From Pseudomonas amygdali (lineage in GTDB: Bacteria > Pseudomonadota > Gammaproteobacteria > Pseudomonadales > Pseudomonadaceae), in NCBI RefSeq assembly GCF_002699855.1, contig NZ_LKBW01000262.1, positions 11,004-43,019 on the forward strand: 32,016 nucleotides of DNA, given 5' to 3'. Below are positions 1-8,203 of this stretch, one piece after another. The position numbers and the translations under genes were made by a program. Below the pieces are notes generated by a model. The model was given only the letters and a program-made list of their open reading frames with translations, made no database searches and was not told where the DNA came from. How positions within the stretch are numbered: the stretch's first letter is position 1; every line of letters begins with the position of its first letter.

Positions 1-1
1 C

Positions 2-64
2 TGGTCGGCATTGTCGCCACGCCGACACATGCCCGCTGCCAGTCTGGCGGGGATACAGCCATGA
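2..64 (+). CDS. 3' end of an upstream gene (partial, product unknown)
   Basis: Frame 2 is open from the window edge and ends in a TGA that overlaps the ATG of the next gene in the classic ATGA arrangement. The visible tail reads WSALSPRRHMPAASLAGIQP. An overlap of this kind usually means translational coupling, so the seven-gene run probably continues upstream. Frame 1 is also open to the window edge, so the next gene could instead start further upstream; that makes this call tentative. No function can be assigned from 20 residues. Confidence 0.35.
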   Translation, partial: WSALSPRRHMPAASLAGIQP

Positions 65-1038
65 CACCGCTCGCGTCACCTGTGCCGGGGCTGCGGGTCG
101 GGGTCAGCGCACTGTTCGACCCCCACGACACGCCGCACGCGCGGACCTTCATGAGGGCGCTGGCCGTGGCGCGCAATTGCGTACCGGGGCTTGCGCGGGT
201 GCAATGGCACTTTCTCGACGACGGAGCCAACGCCGTTCGCGGGGCCGAAGTGGCGCGGCAAATGATCGACTGGAAAGCCGATCTGGTCATCGGCCATTTC
301 TCTTCGGACGCAGCCGTCAGCGCCGCCGCGCTGTATCGGCAAGCCGGTATCGCGCTGCTGACACCGGCAGCAACGATAGATTGCCTGACGCTTGCGCATC
401 CCAACGTCTTTCGCTTTTGCCCTTCGGACCGGCAACTGGCGGGGGACCTGGTGAACTGGCTGGCGAGCCGTCAATGGCACCGCGTGCATGTCCAGTCTGA
501 TGACAGCGCTCACGGTCAGGCCTTGTGCGTTGCTATCTGCGAAGCGCTGGTACGCGCCGGATTGCTGCGCGTCGAAGAGCCTGAGCACGCCGATGTCGAG
601 GTATTTGCCGGCCGCCTCAAGCCCAGTCGTGAACACTGGCAGGCGCGACGACAGGCCGGGAGTAACCGCCCGCTGGTGCTGACTGACGACGCTGCCTCGC
701 CGTATCTGGGCTGCGCAGAGGACCAGCGTGGCAAGACGTTCGTCATCGGTTTCGGGACTCCTGACCACCCAGGAAATGGCTGCCATGCCAGCGCGCTGCA
801 CCAAACGTTTTTCGCTGCCGAGCCACACACCTACTTTCGCGAAAGCCTGCTGATGCTTTACGTGCTGGCCGAACTGGCCAACGGCCGTCTTTACGCCGGG
901 CAACTGCTGAATGCGTTGCAGCACACCACCTTCAACACACCGCTGGGCGCAGTCAGCTTTGATCGGGGCGAGCTGCCAGGCGCGATGACCTGCGTCTGGA
1001 CCCCGGGCCCCACAGGACTGACCCCCGTCACCCGATAG
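61..1038 (+). CDS. Periplasmic-binding-fold (type 1 / Leu-Ile-Val type) substrate-binding protein, apparently cytoplasmic
   Basis: The 325-residue protein starts almost at once with a first beta-strand typical of type 1 binding proteins (LRVGVSALFD, residues 10-19). It then has the pattern of this fold: a region around residues 68-100 (DWKADLVIGHFSSDAAVSAA, then GIALLTPAAT) that resembles the 'ALIGP..S.....ag..pviSp.at' core of branched-chain amino-acid binding proteins and AmiC. From the ATG at 61 there is no signal peptide or lipobox. A GGGGA sequence lies about 7 nt before this ATG and the start overlaps an upstream stop codon, so I chose 61; an open frame upstream (LVGIVATPTHA) leaves open a longer secreted form. 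It heads the N-hydroxylase/diaminopropionate operon, so it may sense or bind the product or a precursor, as AmiC senses amides. No permease or ATPase gene is visible. Family call good, role unknown. Confidence 0.7.
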   Translation: MTPLASPVPGLRVGVSALFDPHDTPHARTFMRALAVARNCVPGLARVQWHFLDDGANAVRGAEVARQMIDWKADLVIGHFSSDAAVSAAALYRQAGIALLTPAATIDCLTLAHPNVFRFCPSDRQLAGDLVNWLASRQWHRVHVQSDDSAHGQALCVAICEALVRAGLLRVEEPEHADVEVFAGRLKPSREHWQARRQAGSNRPLVLTDDAASPYLGCAEDQRGKTFVIGFGTPDHPGNGCHASALHQTFFAAEPHTYFRESLLMLYVLAELANGRLYAGQLLNALQHTTFNTPLGAVSFDRGELPGAMTCVWTPGPTGLTPVTR

Positions 1039-1092
1039 CCGCAAGAAAAACCAAGAACATCGCTTCACGCCAACTCTAAGGACAGGAACTTC

Positions 1093-2412
1093 ATGGGTAA
1101 CTCGACACCACACACGTTGCACTCGGACGCCGTCTGTATCGGCTTTGGTCCAGCCGGCATCGCGCTGGCCTGTGCTTTTGAAGACGCACGGGAGGCCAAT
1201 GAACCGCTCGGCGCGCTGTCCATCCGCTATCTGGAAGCTGCGCAAGACAGCCAATGGCACCGCGAACTGTTGCTGGCCGGGACTGACATCAACCATCACG
1301 TATTTCGCGACCTGGTGACGCCGCGCAACCCGCGCAGCCGCTTTTCCTTCGCCATGTACCTCAAGGAACAGGGGCGGATGTTCGATTTCGGCCTGCTGGG
1401 CCGTCCCGCCAGTCGCCATGAATGGTCGGATTATCTGGCCTGGGTTTCCAGGCAAGTGGACAGCCAGACCTGCTTCAACACGCCGGTCACCGGGATTGAC
1501 CCTGTGCTGCGCAACGGTCGTTTGCACGAAGTACGGGTCTGCACGCCGCAAACCTGCTTCACGACGCGCAATGTCGTGCTGTCCAGCGGCAGCGCACCGC
1601 GCATTCCACACGCGTTCGAGGCGCTGCTTGGCCCGACGCTGTTTCACACGTCGCAGTTTCTGACCCGCCTGCAAGCCTTTGGCGAACACTTGCCCAAGCG
1701 CTGGCTGGTGCTGGGCTCGGGGCAGAGCGCCAGTGAGTCGGTGCTGGAACTGGTCAGCCGCGATCCTGCTATCGAAGTGCAGTCAGTGCATCGCTCTGCC
1801 GGTTTCAAGCTCACTCAACTGGGGCAGTTCCCCAACCGGGTGTTTGCCCCGGATCACGTTGATTACTTCCATAGCCTGAGCTCCGCAGCGCGGCAGCGCT
1901 TTCTCAACTGGAGCCGTTCGACCAACTACGCCGGGATCGACCCGGATGAAAGTCAGAAGCTGTTTTCGCTGATCTACGAGGACTCCATCGCCGGACGCAA
2001 GCGTCTGCAGACCCATGCCTACAGCCTGATCAGTGCCATCGAGCACAGCGCCGAGGGCTACCGGATCGAGTTGACCGACACCTTCAGCCAGCGCACCCAG
2101 GTGCTGGAAGTCGATGCCGTTGTGCTCGGCACCGGTTATCAGCAGTACCTGATACCGCCGTTATTGAGTGGTTTGCAGCCATGGCTCAAGGCCGATCTGG
2201 ATGGCGGCCTGCTGATTGATCGGGATTACCGCGTCGCCATGCAGGGCGAGTGCGACGTGAATATCTGGGTCAACGGTCTTTCCGAACGCAGTCACGGAAT
2301 CAGCGACAGCCAGTCGTTCTCGCTGATGGCGCTACGCGCCGAGCGTATCGCCAATGCGCTTGAGCGGGCGGTAGAACCGGCAGCCGAACCTTTGCTGGCA
2401 CAGTGGAAGTGA
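1093..2412 (+). CDS. Flavin-dependent amine N-hydroxylase (lysine/ornithine N-monooxygenase family)
   Basis: The 439-residue protein has the order of motifs found in SidA/PvdA/IucD-type N-hydroxylating monooxygenases. These are the FAD motif GFGPAG (17-22), the conserved region around residues 67-85 (DLVTPRNPRSRFSF then YLKEQGRMFDF), the NADPH motif GSGQSA (208-213) and the late LGTGY motif (about 345-349). Family members use FAD, NADPH and oxygen to turn a primary amine into a hydroxylamine. The length matches the family. An AAGGACAGGAA Shine-Dalgarno stretch precedes the ATG. It lies 54 nt after the binding-protein gene and just before the SbnA-SbnB fusion. That order suggests that the amine substrate is L-2,3-diaminopropionate or a derivative rather than lysine or ornithine, but this is inference. 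No NRPS or IucA/IucC-type siderophore synthetase is nearby. Confidence 0.88.
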   Translation: MGNSTPHTLHSDAVCIGFGPAGIALACAFEDAREANEPLGALSIRYLEAAQDSQWHRELLLAGTDINHHVFRDLVTPRNPRSRFSFAMYLKEQGRMFDFGLLGRPASRHEWSDYLAWVSRQVDSQTCFNTPVTGIDPVLRNGRLHEVRVCTPQTCFTTRNVVLSSGSAPRIPHAFEALLGPTLFHTSQFLTRLQAFGEHLPKRWLVLGSGQSASESVLELVSRDPAIEVQSVHRSAGFKLTQLGQFPNRVFAPDHVDYFHSLSSAARQRFLNWSRSTNYAGIDPDESQKLFSLIYEDSIAGRKRLQTHAYSLISAIEHSAEGYRIELTDTFSQRTQVLEVDAVVLGTGYQQYLIPPLLSGLQPWLKADLDGGLLIDRDYRVAMQGECDVNIWVNGLSERSHGISDSQSFSLMALRAERIANALERAVEPAAEPLLAQWK

Positions 2413-2417
2413 CCCTT

Positions 2418-4601
2418 ATGTACGACTCTATTTGCGACATCGTTCACGATCAGACCTTCCTCAAGGTGTCTGGCCTGGGCGCAGACTTTTTCCTGAAAAT
2501 GGAATCACTCAACCCGGCTGGCTCGATCAAGCTCAAAACCGCCGTAGGCCTGATCAATGACCTTCAGAGTCGGGGTTTGCTGGGCCCTGACACGATTCTG
2601 ATCGAATCTTCGTCGGGCAACCTTGGCGTGGCGCTGGCGATGATCTGCGCTGAGCGGGCGATACCCTTTACCTGCGTGGTTGACCCCAACAGCTCCAGCC
2701 ATAACGTCCGCATGATGCGCAGCTATGGCGCCGAGGTGATTCAGGTTCAGGCCCCGGACGCCAACGGCGGGTTTCTGGGAACACGCATTGCGCTGATCCG
2801 GGAAAAGCTCGCCAGCGACCCGCGATACGTCTGGCTCAATCAATACGAGAATGCGGCCAACCCGCGTGCTCACGCCCGGACTACGGCACGCTCGATCAGC
2901 CAGCACTTTGGTCATGTCGACTATCTGTTCGTCGGTGCCGGGACCACCGGCACGCTGATGGGTTGTGTCCAGCATTTTCAGCGGCATCACCCGAGCACCA
3001 GAATCATTGCCGTCGACAGCGTCGGTTCGGTGACCTTTGGCACTCCGGCCAGCCGTCGCTTCATACCGGGGCTGGGTACCAGCCAGCATCCGCCGATCTT
3101 CAAGGCTGATGGTATTTACGCGCTGGAGATGGTTCCGGAATCCCGTACCGTCGCCATGTGTCGCATTCTGGCGCGCAGCAAGGGCTTGCTGGTTGGCGGG
3201 TCCACCGCGACGGTGATCGCCGCGGTACATGCCTGGCGCGAGCGCATCGAGCCGGGTTCGGTGGTCGTGGCATTGTCGCCAGACTGGGGCGAGCGCTATC
3301 TGGACACCCTCTACGATGACCAGTGGGTCGAGCAGCGTTTTGGCCGTGAAGTGCTGAACATGACCCTGGCGGATCTTTCCTCACCAGAGGCTGCAACATT
3401 TCCGGGAAGCGTGAAAACGCCTTCGCGAGCAAGCTCGCTCCCACAGGATGTGTGTGAATCTGTTGTATGCACGTGCGCAAGCCCTTGTGGGAGCGAGCTT
3501 GCTCGCGAAAGCGGTGGGTCGGCGACAGCGCCTTCGGGTGCAGGTGCGCTTGCGCAGGAGCAGTGTTCAACCTTCTGGCTGGCTGCCGAGCGCCTGAAGC
3601 AGGCGGCGTTTCATGTGGTCGATGGCGAAGTGGTCGCGCGCCTGCTGGCGGCTGATCCGCTGGCTTGCATCGAGGATGTGCAGGCAGCTTATCTGGCCCA
3701 CGAGGCCGGGCGCACGATCAACCCCGACAGTTACTTTCTGCGTTTTCCCGAGGCACCGGCCAATCGGATCATTGCCTTGCCCGCCAGCCTGTCCGGCGAG
3801 CAGGCAGTCAGTGGCATCAAATGGATATCCAGTTTTCCGGGCAATATCGAAATGGGCCTGCAACGCGCCTCGGCTGTGCTGATCCTCAATGACCCGCTCA
3901 CCGGCTATGCGTTTGCCTGTCTGGAAGCCTCACGCATCAGCGCCATGCGCACGGCGGCCTCGGCGGTGCTCGGTGCGCGCTGGATGAACCGCCATCAGCG
4001 CCACGTCGGACGAATGGCGTTCATCGGTGCCGGTTTCATCGCCCGAACCATCCTCGACATGTTCGTCAGCGATGGCTGGACGATGGACGCAATAACCGTC
4101 TTCGATCAACACGACGACTCGGCATTGGCGTTGGTCCGGCATGCCGCCAGTCGACATCAGTTGAACAGCCAGCCCAGCGACTTGCCGACCGCCTTGCAGG
4201 CTGATGTGGTGGTGTTCGCTACCACCGCGCCGCGCCCTTATGTGCTGGAACCACTGCTTCGGCCAGGGCAACTGCTGCTGAACATTTCGTTGCGTGACCT
4301 GGGCCCGGACGTCATTGCGCAGGCCAATAACATTCTTGATGACGTTGAGCACTGCCTCAAGGCTCAGACTTCTCCTGATCTCGCCGTGCAGCAGTATCAG
4401 GACCGATCGTTCATCACCGGGACGCTGGCGCAACTGATGACCGGGCAGGTGGAACTGAGCCCGGATCGAGCCTCGATCTTCTCGCCATTCGGTCTCGGCG
4501 TACTGGACCTTGCCGTAGGCCAGCGCGTGTATCGCCAGGCAGTAGCCGAAGGCAGTGCGTTGCCGGTGCCGACGTTCTTCTTTGAGTCGAAGCGCTGGTG
4601 A
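2418..4601 (+). CDS. SbnA-SbnB fusion: predicted L-2,3-diaminopropionate synthase with a REP-derived linker
   Basis: This 727-residue protein joins two enzymes that are usually separate. Residues 1 to about 320 are a cysteine-synthase-like PLP enzyme of the SbnA type: PLP lysine in NPAGSIKLK (K38), the SSSGNLG loop and the GTTGT phosphate-binding loop. Residues about 383-727 resemble SbnB/ornithine cyclodeaminase, with KWISSFPGNIEMGLQRAS and the dinucleotide motif GAGFIA (537-542). In staphyloferrin B synthesis, SbnA joins O-phosphoserine and glutamate and SbnB oxidatively splits the product into L-Dap and 2-oxoglutarate. The linker (about 321-382) is unlike either domain, is cysteine-rich and includes a translated REP pair at about residues 336-364. 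I chose ATG 2418, 6 nt after the N-hydroxylase stop, over GTG 2403, because GGAAG lies just upstream of it. The TGA overlaps the next ATG by one base, so the two are probably coupled. Confidence 0.85.
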   Translation: MYDSICDIVHDQTFLKVSGLGADFFLKMESLNPAGSIKLKTAVGLINDLQSRGLLGPDTILIESSSGNLGVALAMICAERAIPFTCVVDPNSSSHNVRMMRSYGAEVIQVQAPDANGGFLGTRIALIREKLASDPRYVWLNQYENAANPRAHARTTARSISQHFGHVDYLFVGAGTTGTLMGCVQHFQRHHPSTRIIAVDSVGSVTFGTPASRRFIPGLGTSQHPPIFKADGIYALEMVPESRTVAMCRILARSKGLLVGGSTATVIAAVHAWRERIEPGSVVVALSPDWGERYLDTLYDDQWVEQRFGREVLNMTLADLSSPEAATFPGSVKTPSRASSLPQDVCESVVCTCASPCGSELARESGGSATAPSGAGALAQEQCSTFWLAAERLKQAAFHVVDGEVVARLLAADPLACIEDVQAAYLAHEAGRTINPDSYFLRFPEAPANRIIALPASLSGEQAVSGIKWISSFPGNIEMGLQRASAVLILNDPLTGYAFACLEASRISAMRTAASAVLGARWMNRHQRHVGRMAFIGAGFIARTILDMFVSDGWTMDAITVFDQHDDSALALVRHAASRHQLNSQPSDLPTALQADVVVFATTAPRPYVLEPLLRPGQLLLNISLRDLGPDVIAQANNILDDVEHCLKAQTSPDLAVQQYQDRSFITGTLAQLMTGQVELSPDRASIFSPFGLGVLDLAVGQRVYRQAVAEGSALPVPTFFFESKRW
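3422..3509. repeat. REP inverted pair (REPIN-like) inside a coding region
   Basis: Two perfect 24-nt inverted arms lie at 3422-3445 and 3486-3509, separated by 40 nt. Each arm contains the inner palindrome GCGAGC-AA-GCTCGC followed by a CCCACA edge. This is the common Pseudomonas REP sequence, which normally lies between genes. Here it is read through in frame and encodes the SRASSLPQ and CGSELARESGGS segments of the SbnA-SbnB linker. No REP-associated transposase (RAYT) gene is in the window. Confidence 0.93.
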
Positions 4602-6349
4602 TGGCCATGCAGACACATACCGTCGCGATTATCGGCCTGGGCTCGCGTGGTTTGAGCGTTCTGGAGCAGCTGATCGGCCTGAGTCGCCATGCCGGTCGGC
4701 CGTCGCTGAATATCGAAGTGTTCGACCCGCAACCGCCCGGCAGCGGGCTGCACCATGCGCAGCAGGCGGATTACCTGATGCTCAACACCATGGCCGGCCA
4801 GTTATCCGCGTTTTCTTCCGCATTCCCGGCGTGTGCGCCGCCGGGTCCGACCTTTCTGCAATGGTGCCTCAGCCAGGATGTGCGCCTTGACGAGCGCGGC
4901 CATGTCAGCACGGACGGGCAGGGCAGAGCGGTGGCGTTTGGCGACTTTTTGCCGCGTGCATTGCTCGGGCGCTACTTGCAGGACAGCTATCGCCTGCTCC
5001 TGCAGTGCTGCCCGGCGCATGTGCAGGTGCGCTATCACGCCGAGCAGGTCATGACCTGTGGGCCGCTATTGGAAGCCCCCGGCTTCAGGTTGCACACCCG
5101 AAGTCAGGAGATGGATGTCGATGCCGTGTTCCTCACCAGCGGGCATGCCTTTAAAACCGGCGTGCAACTGGAGGTCGGCGATACGGTGGCCATTGAGGGA
5201 CTGGGACTGACCGCGATGGACACACTGGCCCGCCTGACTCAAGGGCGCGGCGGGCGCTACGTGCGGGATGGAGGCTTTGCAGGTTGGAGATATCTGCCGT
5301 CCGGCCGCGAGCCCAAGGTGTTCCTGTACTCGCGCACAGGGCTGCCGTTTCATGCACGGCCGCAATGGAATGCCTGCAGCCAGCCCCCCTTGCCGAGGCT
5401 GTTCTTCACCGCTGCCGCCATAGCCCGTTTGCGCGAGCAAAAGGAGGGCGGGCAACTCGACTTTCGGGCCGATGTGCTGCCGCTGATCAAGGATGAAATG
5501 CGCGCCGTATTTTATCAGGCCAGGGTCCGGCTCGATGCGCCAGCGCAGTTGGCATCGGTGCAGCGTCTGCTGAGCGAGTCAACCGCCACACCGGCAGCGT
5601 TTGAGCGGCTGGCCGAGCTGTGGGGTGAATTTGACCCTGAGCAATGGCTGTTGACCCAACGCTGGTCGGGTGCGCAAGGCGCGTATGGCCAATGGTTCGT
5701 CGACTGGATCAAACGGGACCTGGCGCTGAGTCGCCTGGGCACGGCAGGCAGTCCGATCTGCCAGGCACTGGAGGTCTGGCGAGATTATCGCGACCTGTTG
5801 CGCCTGATCGCAGATCGCAACGGCCTGACTGAATCGTCGACCCTGGAGTTTTATGGCACATGGGCCGGGTTGAGCAACCGGCTGGTCGGCGGGCCGCAAA
5901 AGGAGCGCCAGGAAGATCTGCTGGCGCTGATCGAGGCTGGCGTCGTGACGATCCTGCCGCCGATGGACGATGTGCAAAGGGCCGATTTTCGCCCCGACAG
6001 CATGATTGGCGCGCGGGTCGCCCACGGCGGTCTGTCGGGCAATGGCCCGGGGCTGATCAGTGATTTGTACGAGCAAGGGCTGATTCGCGCTGCGCACGCC
6101 TGGCCTGCCGACGGTATTGAAACCGATGAGTCTGCTCGTGCCATTGGCCGCGATGGTTCTGTGCAGCAGCGGCTCTGGGTTCTGGGGCCGGCCGTAGAAG
6201 GCTGCACCTTTTACAACCACTACGTGCCCACGCCTGACCCGACCTGCCATGCACTGATCGAAGCGCGCAGGGCGGTCGAGTCATGCCTGGAGACGCTGGG
6301 AAAGCACACTTCAAGTAGCATCACATTCAAGTTTAATAAAGCTGTTTAA
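4601..6349 (+). CDS. FAD/NAD(P)-binding protein of the FAD_NAD_bind_9 type
   Basis: The protein is 582 residues from ATG 4601. The start overlaps the TGA of the SbnA-SbnB gene (TGATG); a second ATG at 4607 is also possible. The N-terminus has a Rossmann motif IIGLGSRGLSVLEQL, followed by an acidic strand end (IEVFDP) and PPGSGLHHAQQADYLMLNTMAGQLSAF, typical of the COG4529-like FAD-NAD(P)-binding family. A second nucleotide-binding-like stretch (VAIEGLGLTAMDTLARLTQGRGGRY) is near the middle. The C-terminal part (FYGTWAGLSNRLVGGPQKERQ, then GARVAHGGLSGNGPGLISDLYEQG) is conserved-looking but has no function I can name. Its tight coupling to the Dap and N-hydroxylase genes suggests a redox step on the same product. 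The exact reaction cannot be told from sequence. Confidence 0.75.
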   Translation: MAMQTHTVAIIGLGSRGLSVLEQLIGLSRHAGRPSLNIEVFDPQPPGSGLHHAQQADYLMLNTMAGQLSAFSSAFPACAPPGPTFLQWCLSQDVRLDERGHVSTDGQGRAVAFGDFLPRALLGRYLQDSYRLLLQCCPAHVQVRYHAEQVMTCGPLLEAPGFRLHTRSQEMDVDAVFLTSGHAFKTGVQLEVGDTVAIEGLGLTAMDTLARLTQGRGGRYVRDGGFAGWRYLPSGREPKVFLYSRTGLPFHARPQWNACSQPPLPRLFFTAAAIARLREQKEGGQLDFRADVLPLIKDEMRAVFYQARVRLDAPAQLASVQRLLSESTATPAAFERLAELWGEFDPEQWLLTQRWSGAQGAYGQWFVDWIKRDLALSRLGTAGSPICQALEVWRDYRDLLRLIADRNGLTESSTLEFYGTWAGLSNRLVGGPQKERQEDLLALIEAGVVTILPPMDDVQRADFRPDSMIGARVAHGGLSGNGPGLISDLYEQGLIRAAHAWPADGIETDESARAIGRDGSVQQRLWVLGPAVEGCTFYNHYVPTPDPTCHALIEARRAVESCLETLGKHTSSSITFKFNKAV

Positions 6350-6376
6350 CTTATTAATTAAAAAGGAATTACTGAT

Positions 6377-7021
6377 ATGTATGAAGTCACTTTACTGACC
6401 GCGCTGGCGGGGGCGTTCATCGTGCTGATCATCAGTCCCGGCCCGAACTTCCTGGTAATCACCCAGCTCTCGTTCAGCCAGTCACGGCAGCAGGGCATTT
6501 GTGCCGGGCTGGGGGTCGCCTCGGGCAGCATTCTCTGGGCCTTGCTGGCAGCCACCGGGTTAGGGCTTGTGTTTCAGCAGTTGCCGTGGCTGCAGCCGGC
6601 GTTGCAATTGCTGGGCGGCGCTTACCTGACATGGCTCGGCGCCAAGAGCCTGCGCAGTGCTGGCAGCCAGCCCAAACCGAGGGACATCGGTGCGCTGGGC
6701 ATCGGTAGCCTGAGCCGCGCCTATCGGTTTGGCCTGCTGACTAACCTGACCAATCCCAAGGCGTTGGCGTTCTACACCAGCGTGTTCACCACCGTGACCA
6801 CGCCGGGCATGCCGATGTGGGTGCGCACTGCGGGTGTATCGATCATCGCGGTGCTGGCAATTTCCTGGTTCGTGCTGCTGGCCACGTTGTTTTCGATCCC
6901 TGCCGTGCAGGTGCGCTATCAACGGATGAAAAAGGCCATCGATATCGTCACCGGTCTTTTCATGATCGCCTTCGGTCTGCGCCTGCTGATCGGTTTGCTG
7001 CCCGCCAACTTCTTTTACTGA
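6377..7021 (+). CDS. LysE/RhtB-family amino-acid exporter
   Basis: A 214-residue hydrophobic protein, the normal size for LysE/RhtB exporters. It opens with the family signature (LAGAFIVLIISPGPNFLVITQLSFSQS), followed by helices around GICAGLGVASGSILWALLAATGLG, the GGAYLTWLGAKSLR segment, the NLTNPKALAFYTSVFTT motif and two closing membrane helices. About six membrane spans are expected in the inner membrane. An AAGGAA Shine-Dalgarno sequence precedes the ATG, after a short AT-rich gap of 27 nt. As exporters of this family move amino acids and analogues out of the cell, it is the likely efflux route for, or self-protection against, the product of this operon. The substrate itself is inferred only from context. 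Confidence 0.88.
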   Translation: MYEVTLLTALAGAFIVLIISPGPNFLVITQLSFSQSRQQGICAGLGVASGSILWALLAATGLGLVFQQLPWLQPALQLLGGAYLTWLGAKSLRSAGSQPKPRDIGALGIGSLSRAYRFGLLTNLTNPKALAFYTSVFTTVTTPGMPMWVRTAGVSIIAVLAISWFVLLATLFSIPAVQVRYQRMKKAIDIVTGLFMIAFGLRLLIGLLPANFFY

Positions 7022-7045
7022 AATAACCTGCAAGGGACTACGTAC

Positions 7046-8200
7046 ATGCACAGCAACGACTGGCACTACCCGACTTCAATCCGTGCAGGCGCTGGACGCG
7101 TCAATGAACTGGTCGACGCCTGCCGGAAGACCGGCATAAAACGGCCGTTACTGATTACCGACAGCTTTCTCGGCAGCACCGATATGATCGCCAGCGCCGT
7201 GGAGGATTGCCGCAGCCAATTAGGCCATTGCGGCCTGTTTGACCGAGTCAAGGGTAACCCCACCGGCACCAACGTCGCCGAGGGCCTGCACGCCTACAGA
7301 ACCGGTGGCTACGACGGCGTCATCGCGTTTGGCGGCGGCTCGGCGCTGGACGCTGCCAAAGCGGTGGCGCTGATGTCAGGCCAGACCCGCCCGTTGTGGG
7401 ATTTCGAAGACATCGGCCAGAACCACCTGCGCGCCGATCCAGACGGTATTGCGCCAGTAGTTGCGCTGCCGACGACGGCTGGCACCGGCTCTGAAGTGGG
7501 GCGTGCGTCGGTGATTACCGATGAACAGGCACAGGTCAAGCGCACCATCCTGCACATTCGCATGATGCCGCGCATCGCGATTCTGGATGCCACGCTGCCC
7601 CTGAACCTGCCAACGCACCTGACTGCCGCGACGGGTGCGGACGCCTTGACTCACTGCATGGAATCCTGGTGTTCACCGGCCTGGCACCCGATGGCCGAAG
7701 CGGTGTCGGTCAAGGGCATGCAGATGATCAAGGGATATTTGCCTCGGGTTGTTGCTGATGGTCAGGACCTGGAGGCGCGGCAGCAGATGCTGGTGGCCTC
7801 CAGCCTGGGTGCCGCCGCGTTTCAGCGCGGTCTGGGCGGCGTACACGCGATTGCTCAGAGCCTTGGGGCGCTCTACGACCAGCATCATGGCTTACTGAAC
7901 GCGATTCTGCTGCCCTACGTGCTGGAGGCCAATCGCTCGGTGCTGCTGAAGCAAATGGATGATCTGGCGGTTTACCTGCGGTTGCCCACGCCCGGTTTTA
8001 CCGGGGTAATGGACTGGTTACTGGCGCTACGCGAGCAGATCGGCATTGCGCATACGCTGGGCGAAATAGGTATCGACGATCGCGACGCCGAGCGGGTCGG
8101 ACGCATGGCATTTGCCGACGGCTGCTCGCACACCAATCCGATTCGTCATTCGGCCGAGGCGTATGCGCAGATCTTCAGCCGTGCAGTGAAGGGCCTGTGA
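7046..8200 (+). CDS. Iron-dependent (group III) alcohol dehydrogenase
   Basis: A 384-residue protein with the family's NAD(P)-binding glycine motif GGGSALDAAK (96-105), the PTTAGTGSE segment (142-150) and all four expected metal ligands: D199 and H203 in GADALTHCMES, H267 in GGVHAIAQSLG and H281 in DQHHGLLN, with the usual 14-residue spacing of the two last histidines. It should interconvert an alcohol and an aldehyde (or ketone) with NAD(P)H. AAGGGA lies upstream of the ATG. It follows the exporter by 24 nt and precedes the hydrolase by 3 nt, so it is part of the operon and may reduce or oxidise a side chain of the product. Substrate unknown. Confidence 0.88.
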   Translation: MHSNDWHYPTSIRAGAGRVNELVDACRKTGIKRPLLITDSFLGSTDMIASAVEDCRSQLGHCGLFDRVKGNPTGTNVAEGLHAYRTGGYDGVIAFGGGSALDAAKAVALMSGQTRPLWDFEDIGQNHLRADPDGIAPVVALPTTAGTGSEVGRASVITDEQAQVKRTILHIRMMPRIAILDATLPLNLPTHLTAATGADALTHCMESWCSPAWHPMAEAVSVKGMQMIKGYLPRVVADGQDLEARQQMLVASSLGAAAFQRGLGGVHAIAQSLGALYDQHHGLLNAILLPYVLEANRSVLLKQMDDLAVYLRLPTPGFTGVMDWLLALREQIGIAHTLGEIGIDDRDAERVGRMAFADGCSHTNPIRHSAEAYAQIFSRAVKGL

Positions 8201-8203
8201 GCG

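Noticed and set aside
76..1689. A very long open frame on the minus strand opposite the binding-protein and N-hydroxylase genes
   Set aside because: Its translation is low-complexity, rich in Arg, Gln and Ala, without domain motifs; both genes on the other strand have clear family motifs. High-GC third-position bias often opens such frames.
2505..3230. Minus-strand open frame of 241 codons opposite the SbnA-like domain
   Set aside because: No motifs and the sense strand encodes a conserved PLP enzyme.
6350..6376. TTAATAA-like sequence in the AT-rich gap before the exporter gene as a fourth copy of the shared element
   Set aside because: It matches only the AT-rich part, and the neighbouring genes belong to an unrelated operon.
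61..7021. Calling the first operon a hydroxamate siderophore locus
   Set aside because: No NRPS, IucA/IucC-type synthetase, acyltransferase or TonB-dependent receptor is in the window; the N-hydroxylase alone does not prove a siderophore.
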